NCBI GenBank assembly: GCA_032622095.1
Contig: CP136067.1
Location: forward strand, 128,127,030 to 128,191,029
Length of the DNA: 64,000 bases
Direction of reading: 5' to 3'
From: Siphonodentalium dalli
Taxonomy: Eukaryota > Mollusca > Scaphopoda > Gadilida > Siphonodentaliidae
The position numbers were made by a program, and so were the translations under genes. Of this stretch, positions 20,996 through 32,811 are shown in pieces; the first letter of the stretch is position 1, and every line of letters begins with the position of its first letter. The notes under the pieces are model-generated. The model made no database searches and was not told where the DNA came from. It saw nothing but the letters and a program-made list of their open reading frames with translations.

Positions 20996-23700
20996 CTATA
21001 AAAATACTGTCTTCAAATTGCCGAGGTCTTAATCAGTCAGAGAAACGCCGCGACGCATTCCGATATTTACGATAACAAAGTGCCTCAATATACTGTCTAC
21101 AAGACACGCATTTCACAAAAGAAATGGAAAGATACATATCTACATAATGGGGATTCAAAACAATATTGGCACCCTTCTCATCGCAATCGCGTGGTGTGGC
21201 AATTCTATTTAACCAGAACCTCGACTTTCAAATACACAATTCTATCAAAGATGAAAGACTTTAGTTAATATATATGCCAAAATGAAGATAACCCTGATTT
21301 TTACATACAGCTGAAAACTAAGATTATGGACATGGGTAACACCCAAATAATAATATGTGGTGATTGGAATATGGTACAAAATCAGTCCGCTGATACTTTA
21401 AATTATAAACATGTTAACAATCCCCGGGCTAAATATGCGGTGGGCGACCTTTTCGACAGACTCGAACTGGTGGATGCTTGGAAAATTAACAACAAAGACA
21501 GAAAACGATATACATGGAGAAACAAATCTCCAATAAAAATGGCTAGACTAGATTACTTTATGATATATGAAGATCTTCTAAGTCTAGTTGGGGCAGGGAC
21601 AGATATATTACCGGGATACCGCTCTGATCACTCCATAATATCACTCACATTAAAATTAAATACAATTGTGAGAGGTCGAGGTTATTGGAAATTTAACACC
21701 TTACTTCGTGAAAATGAATATGCAGTATTGGTGCATTCTATAATAGAAAGAAATAAACTAAGATACGAATATAACTGAATATATGTGAAGAAAATACAAG
21801 TCATGTTACCTGTAAAATTAGTAAACGTTTATTTTTAGACACCCTTTTATTGGATATAAGAGGTGAAACTATAAATGTCCCAGCAAAACGAAAAAGAGAA
21901 CGCAAAAAGAAAGAGGACGAATTAAACAAATCTTAAGTAATATTGGAAACAAAAGTTGAAAACAACGCCCAAGGTTTAACAGAAAGAGATGAATTATTGG
22001 AAAAATTAAATAAAATAGACTCTGAGCTCTAAGAAATTAGAAAAGAAGATACGAGGGGGGGGGGCAATGATAAGATCTAGAGCCAGGTGATTGAAAACGG
22101 TGAAAAACCCACAAAATATTTCTTGAATCTCGAAAATGACATTTCTAAAACTCCATCGATTCTCACGGACTCCACTGGTAAAAACATTGATAATCAGTCC
22201 GACATAATGAACGAAGTAAGAACATTTTACAGTACTTTATATGCATCTACAAAAACAACCGACTATTAGCTGGACATTATGCTTTATCATTTTCTATGGA
22301 ATTCAAAGCGCGATCGAGTGAAACGCAGAGTTGTATGCCAAGATTACAAAAACGGTGGCTTGAAAATGGTTGATGCCAATAATGTTATGCTGTCAATGAA
22401 AATAACTTGGGTGAGACGCCTCATAACAAAGAGCGCCAAATGAATGCCCCTCACAGATAGTCCATTATGTAAGGACCCCATGGTCCTTAAATATGAACAT
22501 GGCTATATTTAGAGAAACAGGCAAATAAATTAACTAGTCCATTCTGGCATGACGTTTTGTTATCATATGTAAAATTATGTACGCTGTGGAATAATCCAAT
22601 ATTAAACAATATGGAAAGGTAATATACTTCACTTCTTGGCGCGAAAAGGGGATTATGTATATAAACGATATGCTAGACAGTAAAGGTTCTTTTCTTTCAC
22701 AATGAGCCATACATATGACATTTAATATACGGACAGACTTCATCACTCTAAACACTATACAGCATCAGATAAAATTAAGTGCAAAAAAGCTTGGCCGCCA
22801 ACAGATAACTCGAGTTTCCTACCCCATTCTACCCACTAACTTCAGCACTTTGCTTAACAATTCGCGGGGAGGACAAGATTTTTACAAAGCTTTGAACGAT
22901 ACTCAAATTACGAATAAAGCGCGCACAAAATGGCAATCACAGATTCCTGATATGGGAAGTGCAGTATTTACATATGATAAACTACCCTTTCTCACGACGC
23001 CTGACACCAAGTTACAATGGTTACAATTCCGAATGAATTCTAGAATATTATCAACTTATAACTTTCTACACATATCTAATATAAGACAAGATGATAAATG
23101 TGATAGGTGTAAAAGTGAAAAGGAAGATATCAACCACAGTTTTGTGGGATTGTAGTCATGCATATGTGCAGACATTTATTAGATATATCTGTAATTGGGG
23201 GGGAAATATTGATATAAATCTCTATCCCACAAATATGACAATGATTATTGGCCCATCACCCATTAGTAACAACTATACTACAAACTTGCTATAGCTCCTA
23301 ATTAAACAATATATATATCGGTCTAAATTTAAACAATCGTTTTGTCTGTTAATGTGTTCCTCAAAGAGTTGGCATATAGATACAATTGCGAGAAATATAC
23401 AGCACGATGTCAATCGAAATTTCCAGAATTCTTGAAAAAACTGGTTCCTTATAGAAATAGTTTGAAATGCTCCTAATTAAACAATATATATATCGGTCTA
23501 AATTTAAACATTCGTTTTGTCTGTTAATGTGTTCCTCAAAGAGTTGGCATATAGATACAATTGCGAGAAATATACAGCACGATGTCAATCGAAATTTCCA
23601 GAATTCTTGAAAAAACTGGTTCCTTATAGAAATAGTTTGAAACAAACAGGCGACTTAATCAGAAATCGACAAAGTTACCTGAATTGTTTAGATCGCTAAG
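20996..23700 (+). pseudogene. L1/Tx1-type LINE, internally deleted
   Basis: The N-terminal apurinic endonuclease starts ILSSNCRGLNQSEKRRDAF (20,999), with CLQDTHF in place of the usual LQETH. Later come ICGDWN (21,350), RYTWRN, RLDYF and the catalytic SDHS (about 21,625). The linker contains GEKPTKYFLNLE (22,101), typical of Tx1-like L1 elements. The frame then jumps near 22,270 straight to a late segment (FLWNSKRDRVKRRV, CQDYKNGGLKM), so the reverse-transcriptase core, including the catalytic Asp pair, is missing. The C-terminal part (KLQWLQFRMNSRIL, then CDRCKSEKEDINHSF with its zinc-knuckle cysteines) is present to about 23,700. Several stops and shifts occur. The encoded protein would nick DNA and copy the element RNA; this copy cannot. 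Confidence 0.88.
23294..23643. repeat. Recent 175-bp tandem duplication inside the LINE 3' region
   Basis: 23,294-23,468 is repeated at 23,469-23,643 with about one internal change (AACAATCG against AACATTCG). Both copies encode the LINE C-terminal word KQYIYRSKFKQ, so the duplication arose after insertion or in the source copy. Confidence 0.95.
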
Positions 23701-24062
23701 GATTATCACCCAGTCAGTTAAAACAAATACTTTCTACCACGATCTCCATAATAACATCTATGTTGAGAATTGAGTTTATCCGTAACATCCGACGTATTTA
23801 TAATACATTATTATATACTATACACATGCATATATTGATTTATTATATAATTTTATAACACTGGTGAGCGAATGTCGTGAGCAAGAGAGTAAGAACGATA
23901 TATGTGTGAACGCGAGGAATGTCATACCTGTATATAAATATAAATTCCATCGACAATTTTGTATATGACATTCCTCACTGTGATTGATTCTTCTATAAAC
24001 ATTTTTTTTTAAAGAATTGTGGTTATTTTCTCGAGAACAGGCTTGATTTTAGAGCCTATCCT
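23701..24062. other. Unassigned stretch with a short hairpin
   Basis: GAGGAATGTCATA (23,915) pairs with TATGACATTCCTC (about 23,965), and GAACAGG (24,036) with CCTGTTC (24,060). No gene. Confidence 0.6.
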
Positions 24063-27000
24063 GTTCTTGTGAAAAGAAGTATACATAACGTGATTATTTT
24101 GAATGATGCGTTTTAGCCCCATATATAGAGTATTTGAGAAAAAGACGCTCGTATGGTTGTAAAACGCAGTGTTCAATATACAATGTAAGCACGATATGGG
24201 CTTATTTCAATACGAAATAAGGCCATATTGGTACTATTTATTCTACTTTTTCATCAATACGACTTACCAGATGCGCGCTAGCTCTTTATGTGTGTGCTCC
24301 AGAGAAATAATTCCAATATGAACCTATTTGAATATATAGGTCCAATTTGAACCTATTGGCACGATGATATGTTAGTTTTTTATAGATGGACTGGTGGCAC
24401 AATACGAATTCCCAATCATTATGTAGACTCGTACCTGTTGTGATTATATATGTCCACAGAGGCGATTTAGCAACAAAACTTACATATTATTCAGCCATAC
24501 ACGACCTTTGAACATGCAGCTGCGTTGGTGTACATGACATTCTTTGTGATGATTAAACGGACTATAACTGCAGGCACAGTAATAATCGACAGGGATAGCA
24601 CCGTGGTTGTATTGGGTATGCATACAGAGGCGATTTAGTAACATACAGAGGCGATTTGGTAACGAAAAATTATTTTTCACCTCGCACGACTTACAAATGC
24701 ATGGGTTCATATTGGACAGAATTAATCTCATAGGTTTATTTTGAATTTATTTGATTCTCAAATTATGCCGTTGAATGGCACGGGCCACAGTGAATACGCC
24801 ATAAAACGAATGTACACATAGTAAGTCGTGAGTTGGTATATTAGTGTTATTTTCCAACGTGTTCTCGTGAAAATAAGCACATTACAAACTTATTTCATAT
24901 TGAAATAGTCCCATATACGGCTGTTTTAATATTCGGAGTAATTATGCCCATATAGAGTGTATTTCAGTTTGCAAATAATGCAAATATGAGCTTATTTCGC
25001 GCAATTATAAAAATAAGCCCTTTTTGTGGTAATTTTCGCAAGAACAGTCTGCTCTCGTGAAAAGAAGCACACTACGGGCTTATTTTTAATGTTGCCCATA
25101 TAGAGCGTATATAATTGTGAAAATATGCTCTTTATCCTGCCTATATGCGGGCATTAAACGCGGCGTTCAAAATAAGCATGGTATGCTTTAAAATTATGGT
25201 ATGCTTATTTCAATACGAAGTAAGCCCATATTGACACTATTTAATCGACTTTTTCATCGATACGACTTTTGCACGCTCCTCATATAATGTATTCTCAGTG
25301 CGACCCGCGACCCGCCCCATTCAACGGGTATAAACTTAATATAGGAGTATTTCATAAAAATAAGTCCAATATCAACCTATCTGAATCGATAGGCCCAATT
25401 TGAACCTATTGGCACGAAAATTGTATTTTTAGACGTAACAACTGCAGCCTGTTCTCTCGGAAACCGCACAGTATCTGCTTATAATATAATTAGTTACATA
25501 ATCTGCTTAGAATCGCTTCATTTTGAGTCGATAATAACTGAAAATGAGAGAGTTTTAGTCATATTATCGACTCATAACGATTCGGTAAATCGAGTTGATG
25601 AAAACAAGTAGATTAAATAGTGTCAATATGGGCTTATTTTCGTATTGAAATAAGCAAATACCGTTCTTATTTTGAACGTCGCGTTTACGCACATAGTATA
25701 TATTTGTTCTCAAATAGGCCCTATATGGTCCTAAAATACATCAAAATAAGCCCGTATTGTGCTTTTTCCACGAGAACAGGATGGAAAATTTCGAGAAAAT
25801 AAGCATAATAAGGGCTTATTTTTAATTGGGCGAAACACGCTGATATTGGCATTATTTGAATCTCAAATACACACTATATGGGCCTAATTACTCTGGTTAT
25901 TAAAACAGCCATATATGGCAATATTTAGATATTAAATAAGCCAGCAGTGCTCTTATGATCACGGCAACACGCTGGAAAATAACACGAATAAGCCAACTCA
26001 CGACTTATCAGATCTATGTTCCTTATTTTGCGTTTTAACTGTGGCCTTGTCATCCAACGGAATAGGTACAATATAAACATATGGGAATATTTAAGACCAA
26101 TGTGATCCTAAGTGGATATTTAGGTACAATATGAACCTATTTGCATGTGGATATGTTGAAAATTATGAACAATGTCATGTACAACTTTACAGCTGTTTAG
26201 AACATTGGGCGTATGTCGCAAGTTTTCGTTGCTAAATCGCACTTTTTGGCAAAACCACAGCAGCCGCGAGGCTTTCATTGTGGATTATTCTTGTGCCGCC
26301 ACTAGTTCATCTAAAATTAACAAACTATAGTCATATATGTCCATCATCTGTTGGCATAACCACAGCAAGGTGCTATCCTTGTGGATTCTTCTTGTGCAGT
26401 CACTAGTCCATCCATTAATTAAAAAACTCTGCAACACATCCTCGTCCAAATACGCACATAATCAACCTATAATGTGCAAATAGATTCATATTGGGTTAAT
26501 TTATTCTGAAATAAGCAGATAATGGACTAAGACGCTCTCATATTCAGTTTATTATTGACTCAAAATGAGACGATTCTAAGCAGATTATCTGAGACCAATT
26601 ATATTATAAGCTGATAATGTGCGGATTCCATCTAAAAATCCAATCCTAGTGCCAATATGTTAAAATTTGGCCTAACTATTCACATAGGTTGATATTGGAC
26701 TTATTTTTATGAAATAAGCCTATATTAAGCTTATATCCGTTGAATGGGGCGGGTCGCACTGGAAATACATTATATGAAGAACGTGAAAAAGTCATATCGA
26801 TGAAACATTAGATTAAATAGTACCAACATGGGCTTACTTCGTATTGAAATAAGCATACCATGGTTATTTTGAACGCCGCGTTTTATGCCCGTATATAGAC
26901 AGGATATAGAGCATATTTTTTCACAAATAGGTACGCACTATAATGGCCTCAACGCAACACTAAAAATAAGCACGCATTGTGCTTCTTTTTGTGAGAACAG

Positions 27001-28280
27001 GCTATTCTTGCAAAAATAAGCACAATACGGGCTTATTTTATAATTGCGCGAAATAAGCTCATATTTGCATTATTTGAAAACTGAAATATGCTCTATATGG
27101 GCATTATTACTGTGATTATTAAAACAGCCGTATATGGCCGTATATGGGACTATTTCAATATGGAATAAGTCCGTAGTGTGCTTATATTCACGAGGACACG
27201 CTGGAAAATAACACGAATAAGCCAACTGACGACTTACTAGGTGTACGTTCGTTTTATTGCGTGCCATCCAATGGTATAATTCGGTCCAATGTGAACCAAT
27301 TTGTACGAAAATATGTTGAAAAATACACAGTACTATCTGTGCCGGCCCAGCTGTTTAAAATATCGGTCGTAAGTCGTTCGTTGTATCAAAATACTGGGGG
27401 GAAATGCAATTGTCCTTGCAAAACCGCACCCTTACCCGGAACCATAGCAGCCACGAAGCTCTCCCTATCGATTTGTGTTGTGCCGCCACTAGTTCATCGA
27501 AAAATCCCATATATGCCCATACAGTTGTTCAAACATTTATCATAAGTCAGTTGCTGAATCGCCTATTTATTCATATAACCACAGCAACGACGGGGTTATC
27601 CTTGTGGATTCTTGTTATGCCACTGTTCAATCTACAAACTGGTCATTTATGCCCTTTCAGGTGTTCACAAATTGAGCGTAACTCGTGCGTGGCAAAAAAT
27701 AATTTTTCGTTACTAAATTGCCTCTATATGCATACGAATACAACCACCGTGCTATCCCTGTAGATTATTATTGTGCCTGAAATTATAGTCCCTCTAAACA
27801 TCACAAAGAATGTCATGTACACCCATGCAGCTGCGTGTTCAAATGTCATGTGTGGCTGAATAATATGTATTTTTTGTTGCTAAATCGCCTCTGTGGACAT
27901 ATATAACCACAACAGGCACGGGTCTACATAATGATTGTAGATACATATTGTGTCACCACTCCATCTAAAAATCCTAACATGTCATCGTGACAATAGGTTC
28001 AAATTGGACCTATATATTCACATAGGTTCATAGTGGACTTATTTCTCTGAAACACACACATTATAAAGAGCTAGCGCGCATCTGGTAAGCCGTACTGATG
28101 AAAAACTAGAATAAATAGTGTCAATATGGGCTTATTTCATATTGAAATAAGCCCATATCGTGATTATATTGAACGATGCGTTTTAGACCCATATGCGGGT
28201 CTTTTTTCTCAAATACTCTCTTTATGGGCCTAAAACGGAACATTCAAAAGAATCACGTTATGTACTTTTCACAAGATAAA
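24063..28280. repeat. 4.2-kb imperfect palindrome built of AATAAGCCCATAT-type units
   Basis: The outer arms pair: TTGTGAAAAGAAGTATACAT (24,070) against the complement of ATGTACTTTTCACAAG (28,260), and TCTTTATGTGTGTG with AGCTAGCGCGCATCTGGTAA (24,265-24,290 against 28,070-28,095). Inner segments pair in order: 24,480-24,750 with 27,670-27,900; 24,790-25,150 with 26,870-27,260; 25,260-25,430 with 26,650-26,800; 25,440-25,610 with 26,455-26,640. The centre is near 26.1 kb. Direct copies are nested inside (25,610-25,990 resembles 26,820-27,250; 26,160-26,430 resembles 27,310-27,640). Arms are diverged by eye. No coding frame with protein character exists in it. Confidence 0.88.
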
Positions 28281-28745
28281 GTTGTGTCAAGTCAAGTCGA
28301 CAAACACCGTCACCATCCAGCTTTCCCCATTGACCGAATTCACGTTAAGCTGTATGTTATCTTCTGCATTGTTCATAACTGTATGTTCCTTGTCGATTTA
28401 AGAAAATAGAAGTATATATGTGGATTAACAGATTCATGTATTTACTGTTTAGTAATATGATAATATGCAAAGCACATAGAACAACCCGGCATGTTGTTAA
28501 AAGGAAGGCCTTTCGGGGGATCGTCATGAACATATATGCATATTTTGGCCTAACGCATGATAACGACTCGAATGTTCGAATATTTTTTGTTGATCATTTC
28601 GGACGGGAGTAGGTCTAGACTTCGATAATTTTGCCTACAAAAATTAATATAGCTTATGGTTTACACATTTCAATGGTGAGATTTACGCCATCTGAGTCAA
28701 GAAATTTACACGATCCTTTGCAATGTCATTCTTCTGTACCATTAT
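28281..28745. other. Unassigned stretch
   Basis: 28,452-28,494 resembles 29,097-29,136 (ATATGATAATATGCAA-type word), a partial copy of the next inverted element. No gene. Confidence 0.4.
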
Positions 28746-29136
28746 GCAGGGGTCGTTCTATATGCCTTGCATATTATCATATTAACTTTTAAAGAGAAGC
28801 CCTTCAGTTGAAAATATGATTATTCAACAAAAAGAGCTTACTGATGAAATGTTGCGAAAACCCTGTGCATTATCTTAAATCTGCCATAGGGAGAATCGAA
28901 TATATAAGAGAATACATTGGCCTAACAATATTTGCAATGGCCCTGTAAGCCAGTGCATTCACTTAAATCTGCGAGGCTCCCTATGGGAGATTTAAGATAA
29001 TGCACAGGGTTTTAGCAACATTTCAGGTCTCCAGTCATGGAAGAAATTTTTTTGAATAATCGTAATTTCAACTGAAGGGCTTATCTTTTAAAATTTAATA
29101 TGATAATATGCAAGACATATAGAACGATCCCGGCAC
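28746..29136. repeat. Inverted-repeat element of about 390 bp
   Basis: Left arm words GGTCGTTCTATATGCCTTGC, AAGCCCTTCAGTTGAAA and ACCCTGTGCATTATCTTAAA appear as complements in the right arm (from 29,136 back to about 28,980). The arms are about 145 bp and roughly 85-90% matched by eye. The centre carries a copy of the AGAATACATTGGCCTAACAA word of the TTAA-type MITEs. Confidence 0.85.
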
Positions 29137-29144
29137 AATAAGAT

Positions 29145-29205
29145 AATACACTGCCATGGGATCTTCAATGCTGCACCAGCGCAGCTCCCGTCACGAAAGG
29201 GTTAA
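29145..29205. mobile_element. Right end of a TTAA-type MITE
   Basis: GCAGCTCCCGTCACGAAAGG then GTTAA (TTAA at 29,202-29,205). The same terminus, GCAGCTCCCGTCATGAAAGG, occurs at 34,724-34,743. Confidence 0.6.
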
Positions 29206-29640
29206 TTTCCCCCAGTTGCTCATGCTATTCATTAAGGGACACTTAAATGAATTTGGAAAACTTTTTTTCAATAAATCGTGATAAATTAAATTATGCACGT
29301 TCCAATATTGTTACTCAGTAAAACAGCAATGTGTACAATGGATACACCCCTCAGAGGGAGATGTGCACCCAGATGAATAATCCTCCACGTGCACTGATGC
29401 CAGCGCCCCACCCCACCCCCTGCTCCGCTCCTGAGTTAAGTAGCTCGTTCCCGGTTACTCTTGATGCACAACTAGATATGTCCAGATTTGGTGCAAGAAA
29501 TATACATTATACATTTGTAACCGGGTTACAGAGGATACAAGTCAAAAATATCAGGATGGGTGAAATATTTTCATATTTGGTAACTTTGTGACAAAAAAAC
29601 ATGTCGCGTTTTTGAAGCGACTTCCTAATGTAACTCCAAA
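29206..29640. other. Unassigned stretch
   Basis: An 86-codon plus-strand frame (29,331-29,591) with a Pro-rich start is not recognised. A lone GTAACCGGGTTAC word lies near 29,517, a single copy of the core of the following tandem array. Confidence 0.35.
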
Positions 29641-29654
29641 TGCCAAAAACAATA

Positions 29655-29791
29655 GGGTGCATTTGTAACCGGGTTACTGGTCGGAGCTAACACATTTGTA
29701 ACCGGGTTACTGGTCGGAGCTAACACATTTGTAACCGGGTTACTGGTCGGAGCTAACACATTTGTAACCGGGTTACTGGTCGAGCTAACAC
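29655..29791. repeat. 33-bp tandem repeat, four copies, palindromic core
   Basis: ACATTTGTAACCGGGTTACT plus GGTCGGAGCTAAC repeats four times at exact 33-bp spacing; the last copy lacks one G. The core GTAACC-G-GGTTAC is a hyphenated palindrome. Because 33 is a multiple of three, the minus strand stays open as an 11-residue repeat (SNPVTNVLAPT), but there is no other sign of a gene. Confidence 0.95.
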
Positions 29792-29815
29792 ACGAGCAAA
29801 CGTTGAGCCGATTTG

Positions 29816-30064
29816 TTAACCCTTTGCCCAAACAGAAGGGCCCTGTGCCAATCTATTCTCTTATATATGCGAGTCGACCATAGGTCGCCTCGCATATATA
29901 CGAGAATGCATTGGCTTAACACATTAAAAATTATAAAATTGTTAAAGAATGTAAGAAAAAATGGTAAAAAGTTTTTTTTTTTTAGGCCAATGCATTCTCT
30001 TATATATGCGAGGCGACCTATGGTCGACTCGCATATATAAGAGAATGCATTGGCAAAGGGCATA
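29816..30064. mobile_element. Nested-hairpin MITE with CCCTTTGCC termini
   Basis: The left end is TTAACCCTTTGCC (29,816) and the right end GGCAAAGGGCATAAC (30,052-30,066), an inverted pair with an imperfect TTAA on the right. Each end carries its own hairpin (29,841-29,917 and 29,985-30,060) of the CCAATGCATTCTCTTATA-type word around CGACCATAGGTCG or its reverse. The element is thus an inverted repeat of two hairpins around T/A-rich DNA. Confidence 0.75.
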
Positions 30065-30599
30065 ACTGTAACTATCACAATGTGGTCAATGAGCCGGTTC
30101 CAATGATATCCATATTTGTATGGTTCTATTTATTGAGACAGACCGAAGATATTTTAGGCTGTTGAAGCTTTATTTGGCCGGTTTTGGCCGGTTTGTTGAG
30201 TAAAGGGTTAAAAAAAACACGGGTAGTCACACGGGTAATTGGCAACTTGTCAATATTCTTGGGCTGGTGATATGCGATTCGGGGCTGGTATAATACGATT
30301 CCATATGATAACAAAGAAAACCAATGCTATTTTCTGATTAACATCTACGCGTGTTGATAACCCGCGAGACCCAGGAGAAATCTACTGACATAGCGCAAAC
30401 GATAAGTTGCAATATTAATTACATCCTTTGGGTGAAATAAAACGGACAATTTATGGGGACAACTACATATGACTTAGTGTCATAATTAGTTTTGTATGGC
30501 GCCAGCTGTCTAGTTTTGAGCGTGACAGTGTGCTGGCGACTCGGTGGTTACGGTGTTCTCGGGAAATATCAAATTTCAAAAATCGATATATGTTCACTC
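30065..30599. other. Unassigned stretch upstream of a LINE fragment
   Basis: No gene recognised; 30,480-30,600 may be LINE 5' sequence. Confidence 0.35.
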
Positions 30600-31160
30600 T
30601 GAGCTTTGATGGATGGGTTTAACAAACTAGATACGATATCGGTCGATGGTAATGATTTTGACGTTTGCATGTTCACTGAAACTTGGCTTAGTCCATCTGT
30701 TGATCACACGGAGATATTTGTTGACGGTTTTAACGAAGTTGTGAGACATGACAAAATAGGCAGGGTAGGGGTGGGGCGGCAATTTATGTTAGATAATATA
30801 CCATTGCATTCAAATTTCTTGGCGACTTAGCTATCCACCAACCTGGAATATGCATGGGTCGAGCCCTTAACGCCTCATCATATCCTATAGTATGTTGCTT
30901 TTCTCGATTACCGAATGCTCTCATTTCTCTCACATGATATTGAAGAATCCATTGGTGCGGCACGAGATAGCGGTAAAGAAATGATAATCGCGGGAGATTT
31001 TAACGAAGACCACAAACTAGAAACTGAATCCTCATGGACATATTTATGATATATGTAGCTTATGTGGCGTAAACAGATAATAGAAGCAACACTAGAACTT
31101 TTGCTAGTAAGCAACCCCAACAGTCGGATCCCTCAAGTTTTGAATCGTGACTTTAGTGAC
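30600..31160 (+). pseudogene. LINE endonuclease-domain fragment (CR1/jockey type)
   Basis: The plus-strand frame carries DFDVCMFTETWLSPS (30,657) with the catalytic Glu of the ETW box, then GFNEVVRHDK and a GR-GVG stretch normally reading GRGGGV. After a stop at 30,830 and frame changes come IIAGDFNED (30,985; GDFN catalytic box) and SNPNSRIPQVLNRDFSD (31,111), aligned with the region before the final SDH motif, where the His is lost. This domain nicks target DNA during LINE insertion. The rest of the element is absent; the fragment ends near 31,160. Confidence 0.8.
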
Positions 31161-31193
31161 TAAAGCATAAAACTTCAAATATATGTTGCTTAC
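31161..31193. other. Short interval between LINE fragment and candidate exon
   Basis: Contains the GCTTAC complement of the splice donor of the minus-strand candidate exon. Confidence 0.4.
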
Positions 31194-31250
31194 CTTGCGA
31201 AACCTTTTGGAGGGGGTGCCGGGTGAGTGGTCCCGTTTTCCTGTTTCCAT
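31194..31250 (-). CDS. Candidate first coding exon (19 codons) with consensus donor
   Basis: On the minus strand GCCATGG starts a frame METGKRDHSPGTPSKRFRK, exactly 19 codons, ending AAG|GTAAGC, a near-perfect splice donor in phase 0. The start context (GCCATGG) is ideal. The peptide is basic with Ser-Pro and Thr-Pro sites and a KRFRK nuclear-localisation-like end. Such starts occur in nuclear proteins and in some LINE ORF1 proteins. No following exon is identified within the minus-strand DNA below 31,190, which is occupied by the oppositely oriented LINE fragment. Could be chance; the combination of start, open frame and donor is what supports it. Confidence 0.4.
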
Positions 31251-31780
31251 GGCAACGGCATCAAATATTTGGAGAAAAGTTGAAAATGGCCACTGTTGAG
31301 AACCAATAAGTCTTGAGTTTGCATAAATTGTGTTAAGGTTACAACACACCAAATACAAATTAGTAGAGTGATTTCCCCTGGGACCCCCCAAGCTAGGATC
31401 AGCATAAAAACAATTCTGGCAGCTGAATGGTCAATGATACATGGATGAAAATTGCACGAAAAAATGCACAAACGTGTTTCCCGACGAGAAACATCAAATA
31501 TAGTCACATAGTGAACAGTTACGGCTGTCAAATTGGCGAATAATTTATGGGAGGGGTTGGTGTTTTTTTCGATGTCATTTTTTTCTCAATTTTAAGGGTA
31601 GTGTGACGTTTGTCAAACTGCAGCGAGATCGAGATCGTTGACAAGTACTTTTGAGCACATTTTCTTGTGTCTAAAAGGGCGATCTGCAGGGTCAAAGCTT
31701 TCCTGTGAATACAGGCCAGCGGGATTTGTTAACACTGAGGCCTATGCAAATCATTTGGTATATTGTAACCTATACTCGTA
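31251..31780. other. Unassigned stretch
   Basis: If the minus-strand exon at 31,194-31,250 is real this would be its 5' flank. No repeat or gene recognised. Confidence 0.35.
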
Positions 31781-31784
31781 GTGC

Positions 31785-32470
31785 ATGTCTGCCTTTTTCT
31801 TTGAGTAATGGGTGATTACTAATCCGAAAGCGAGCGAATGCGGTGCTATCCTCTATTGTACTAGTGTGAATAAGGTAAGGTTCGATATTGTAGTCATGTT
31901 TAAAAAGTCGATACGTTCTCAGTTTATTTCTTCCTGTGGGTGAGGCTTCGTCGCTGAGACTTCTTTGGAAGTCAGAAACATGGTTCGCCTTCGTAGTTAG
32001 TTTGAATTTGCTTAGTGTTGGACTCGTGTTCCCTGGGTTGCGCGGTAGGTAGAGTCCTGACGCCTTTAGTGATGCAAATGGGGACTTACATACAGATCAT
32101 ATTCGCTGTTCTTCGACCGCTTCGTTTAATAATTTGCTGTCGTTGCGGGACGATAACTTTATGGCATACGACGCCATTCGACTAATCACATCAGTGTATA
32201 TTGGATATATACCTAATTCAGCACGCACAGCGTTATTCGACGCATTTCGCCCTGCATGTAGTGTTCGTTTACAAAATATAACCTGAAGCTTTTCACATGA
32301 CATACGTTCGTGATTCAAAGGTGTTATTTCAAAGCTCCACATATGTGTATGATAGCGACATAAAATTAACGCATTTTCAAACCAAGTCCATGTTTGCTGT
32401 AGCTGACGAAACTCGACCCCGCATCTCTGAACGCGATTGAAGAAATAATTCAACACTGTACTCCTAAATA
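31785..32470 (-). pseudogene. LINE reverse-transcriptase C-terminal fragment
   Basis: Read on the minus strand from about 32,456: the words CEKLQVIFCKRTLH, ASNNAVRAELGIYP and YAIKLSSRNDSKLLNEA, then in another frame LRTYRLFKHDYNIEPYL and TAFARFRISNHPLLKEKGRH. These follow the post-RT region of a LINE in the correct order and resemble the element at 48.4-50.0 kb (CEQTHLKFCKRAL, ASNHASRAELCRF, KLRTYRIFKDEYK). The catalytic domain, 3' zinc knuckle and tail are missing, so it is cut at both ends. At least one frameshift near 32,090. Confidence 0.8.
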
Positions 32471-32810
32471 CACTGACTCAATATAATCGGTCTATCACAT
32501 ATGTCGTTTCTGTTGAGTGCCAGATGATAATATGTTGGGGAGAGATTCACCACAGCCTGACAATGACAAGTTTCATATAAAATATCAACATGTGGGCCGA
32601 TTTTACATGACAGTGACCTTTATGCATGACCATGACCCATACACGTCGTATTCCATATATGTAGCAATGGTGTGTGCTATTGGTCGTAGTACATATGCAT
32701 ATACATAGACAAATGGGACCACATCCAGTCGGTCAAAAACTCCTCAGAGCTTGTGTTGTATAAATTAATATTGTTTAACCTTTGACTTAACTATTTCATG
32801 AGCTGCGTTA
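32471..32810. other. Unassigned stretch
   Basis: No gene or element recognised. Confidence 0.4.
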
Positions 32811-32811
32811 A

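Noticed and set aside
28848-28875. CTGATGA followed by GAAAA resembling a hammerhead ribozyme core
   Set aside because: No stem II can form between the two boxes, and the sequence is explained as one arm of the 28.75-29.14 kb inverted repeat.
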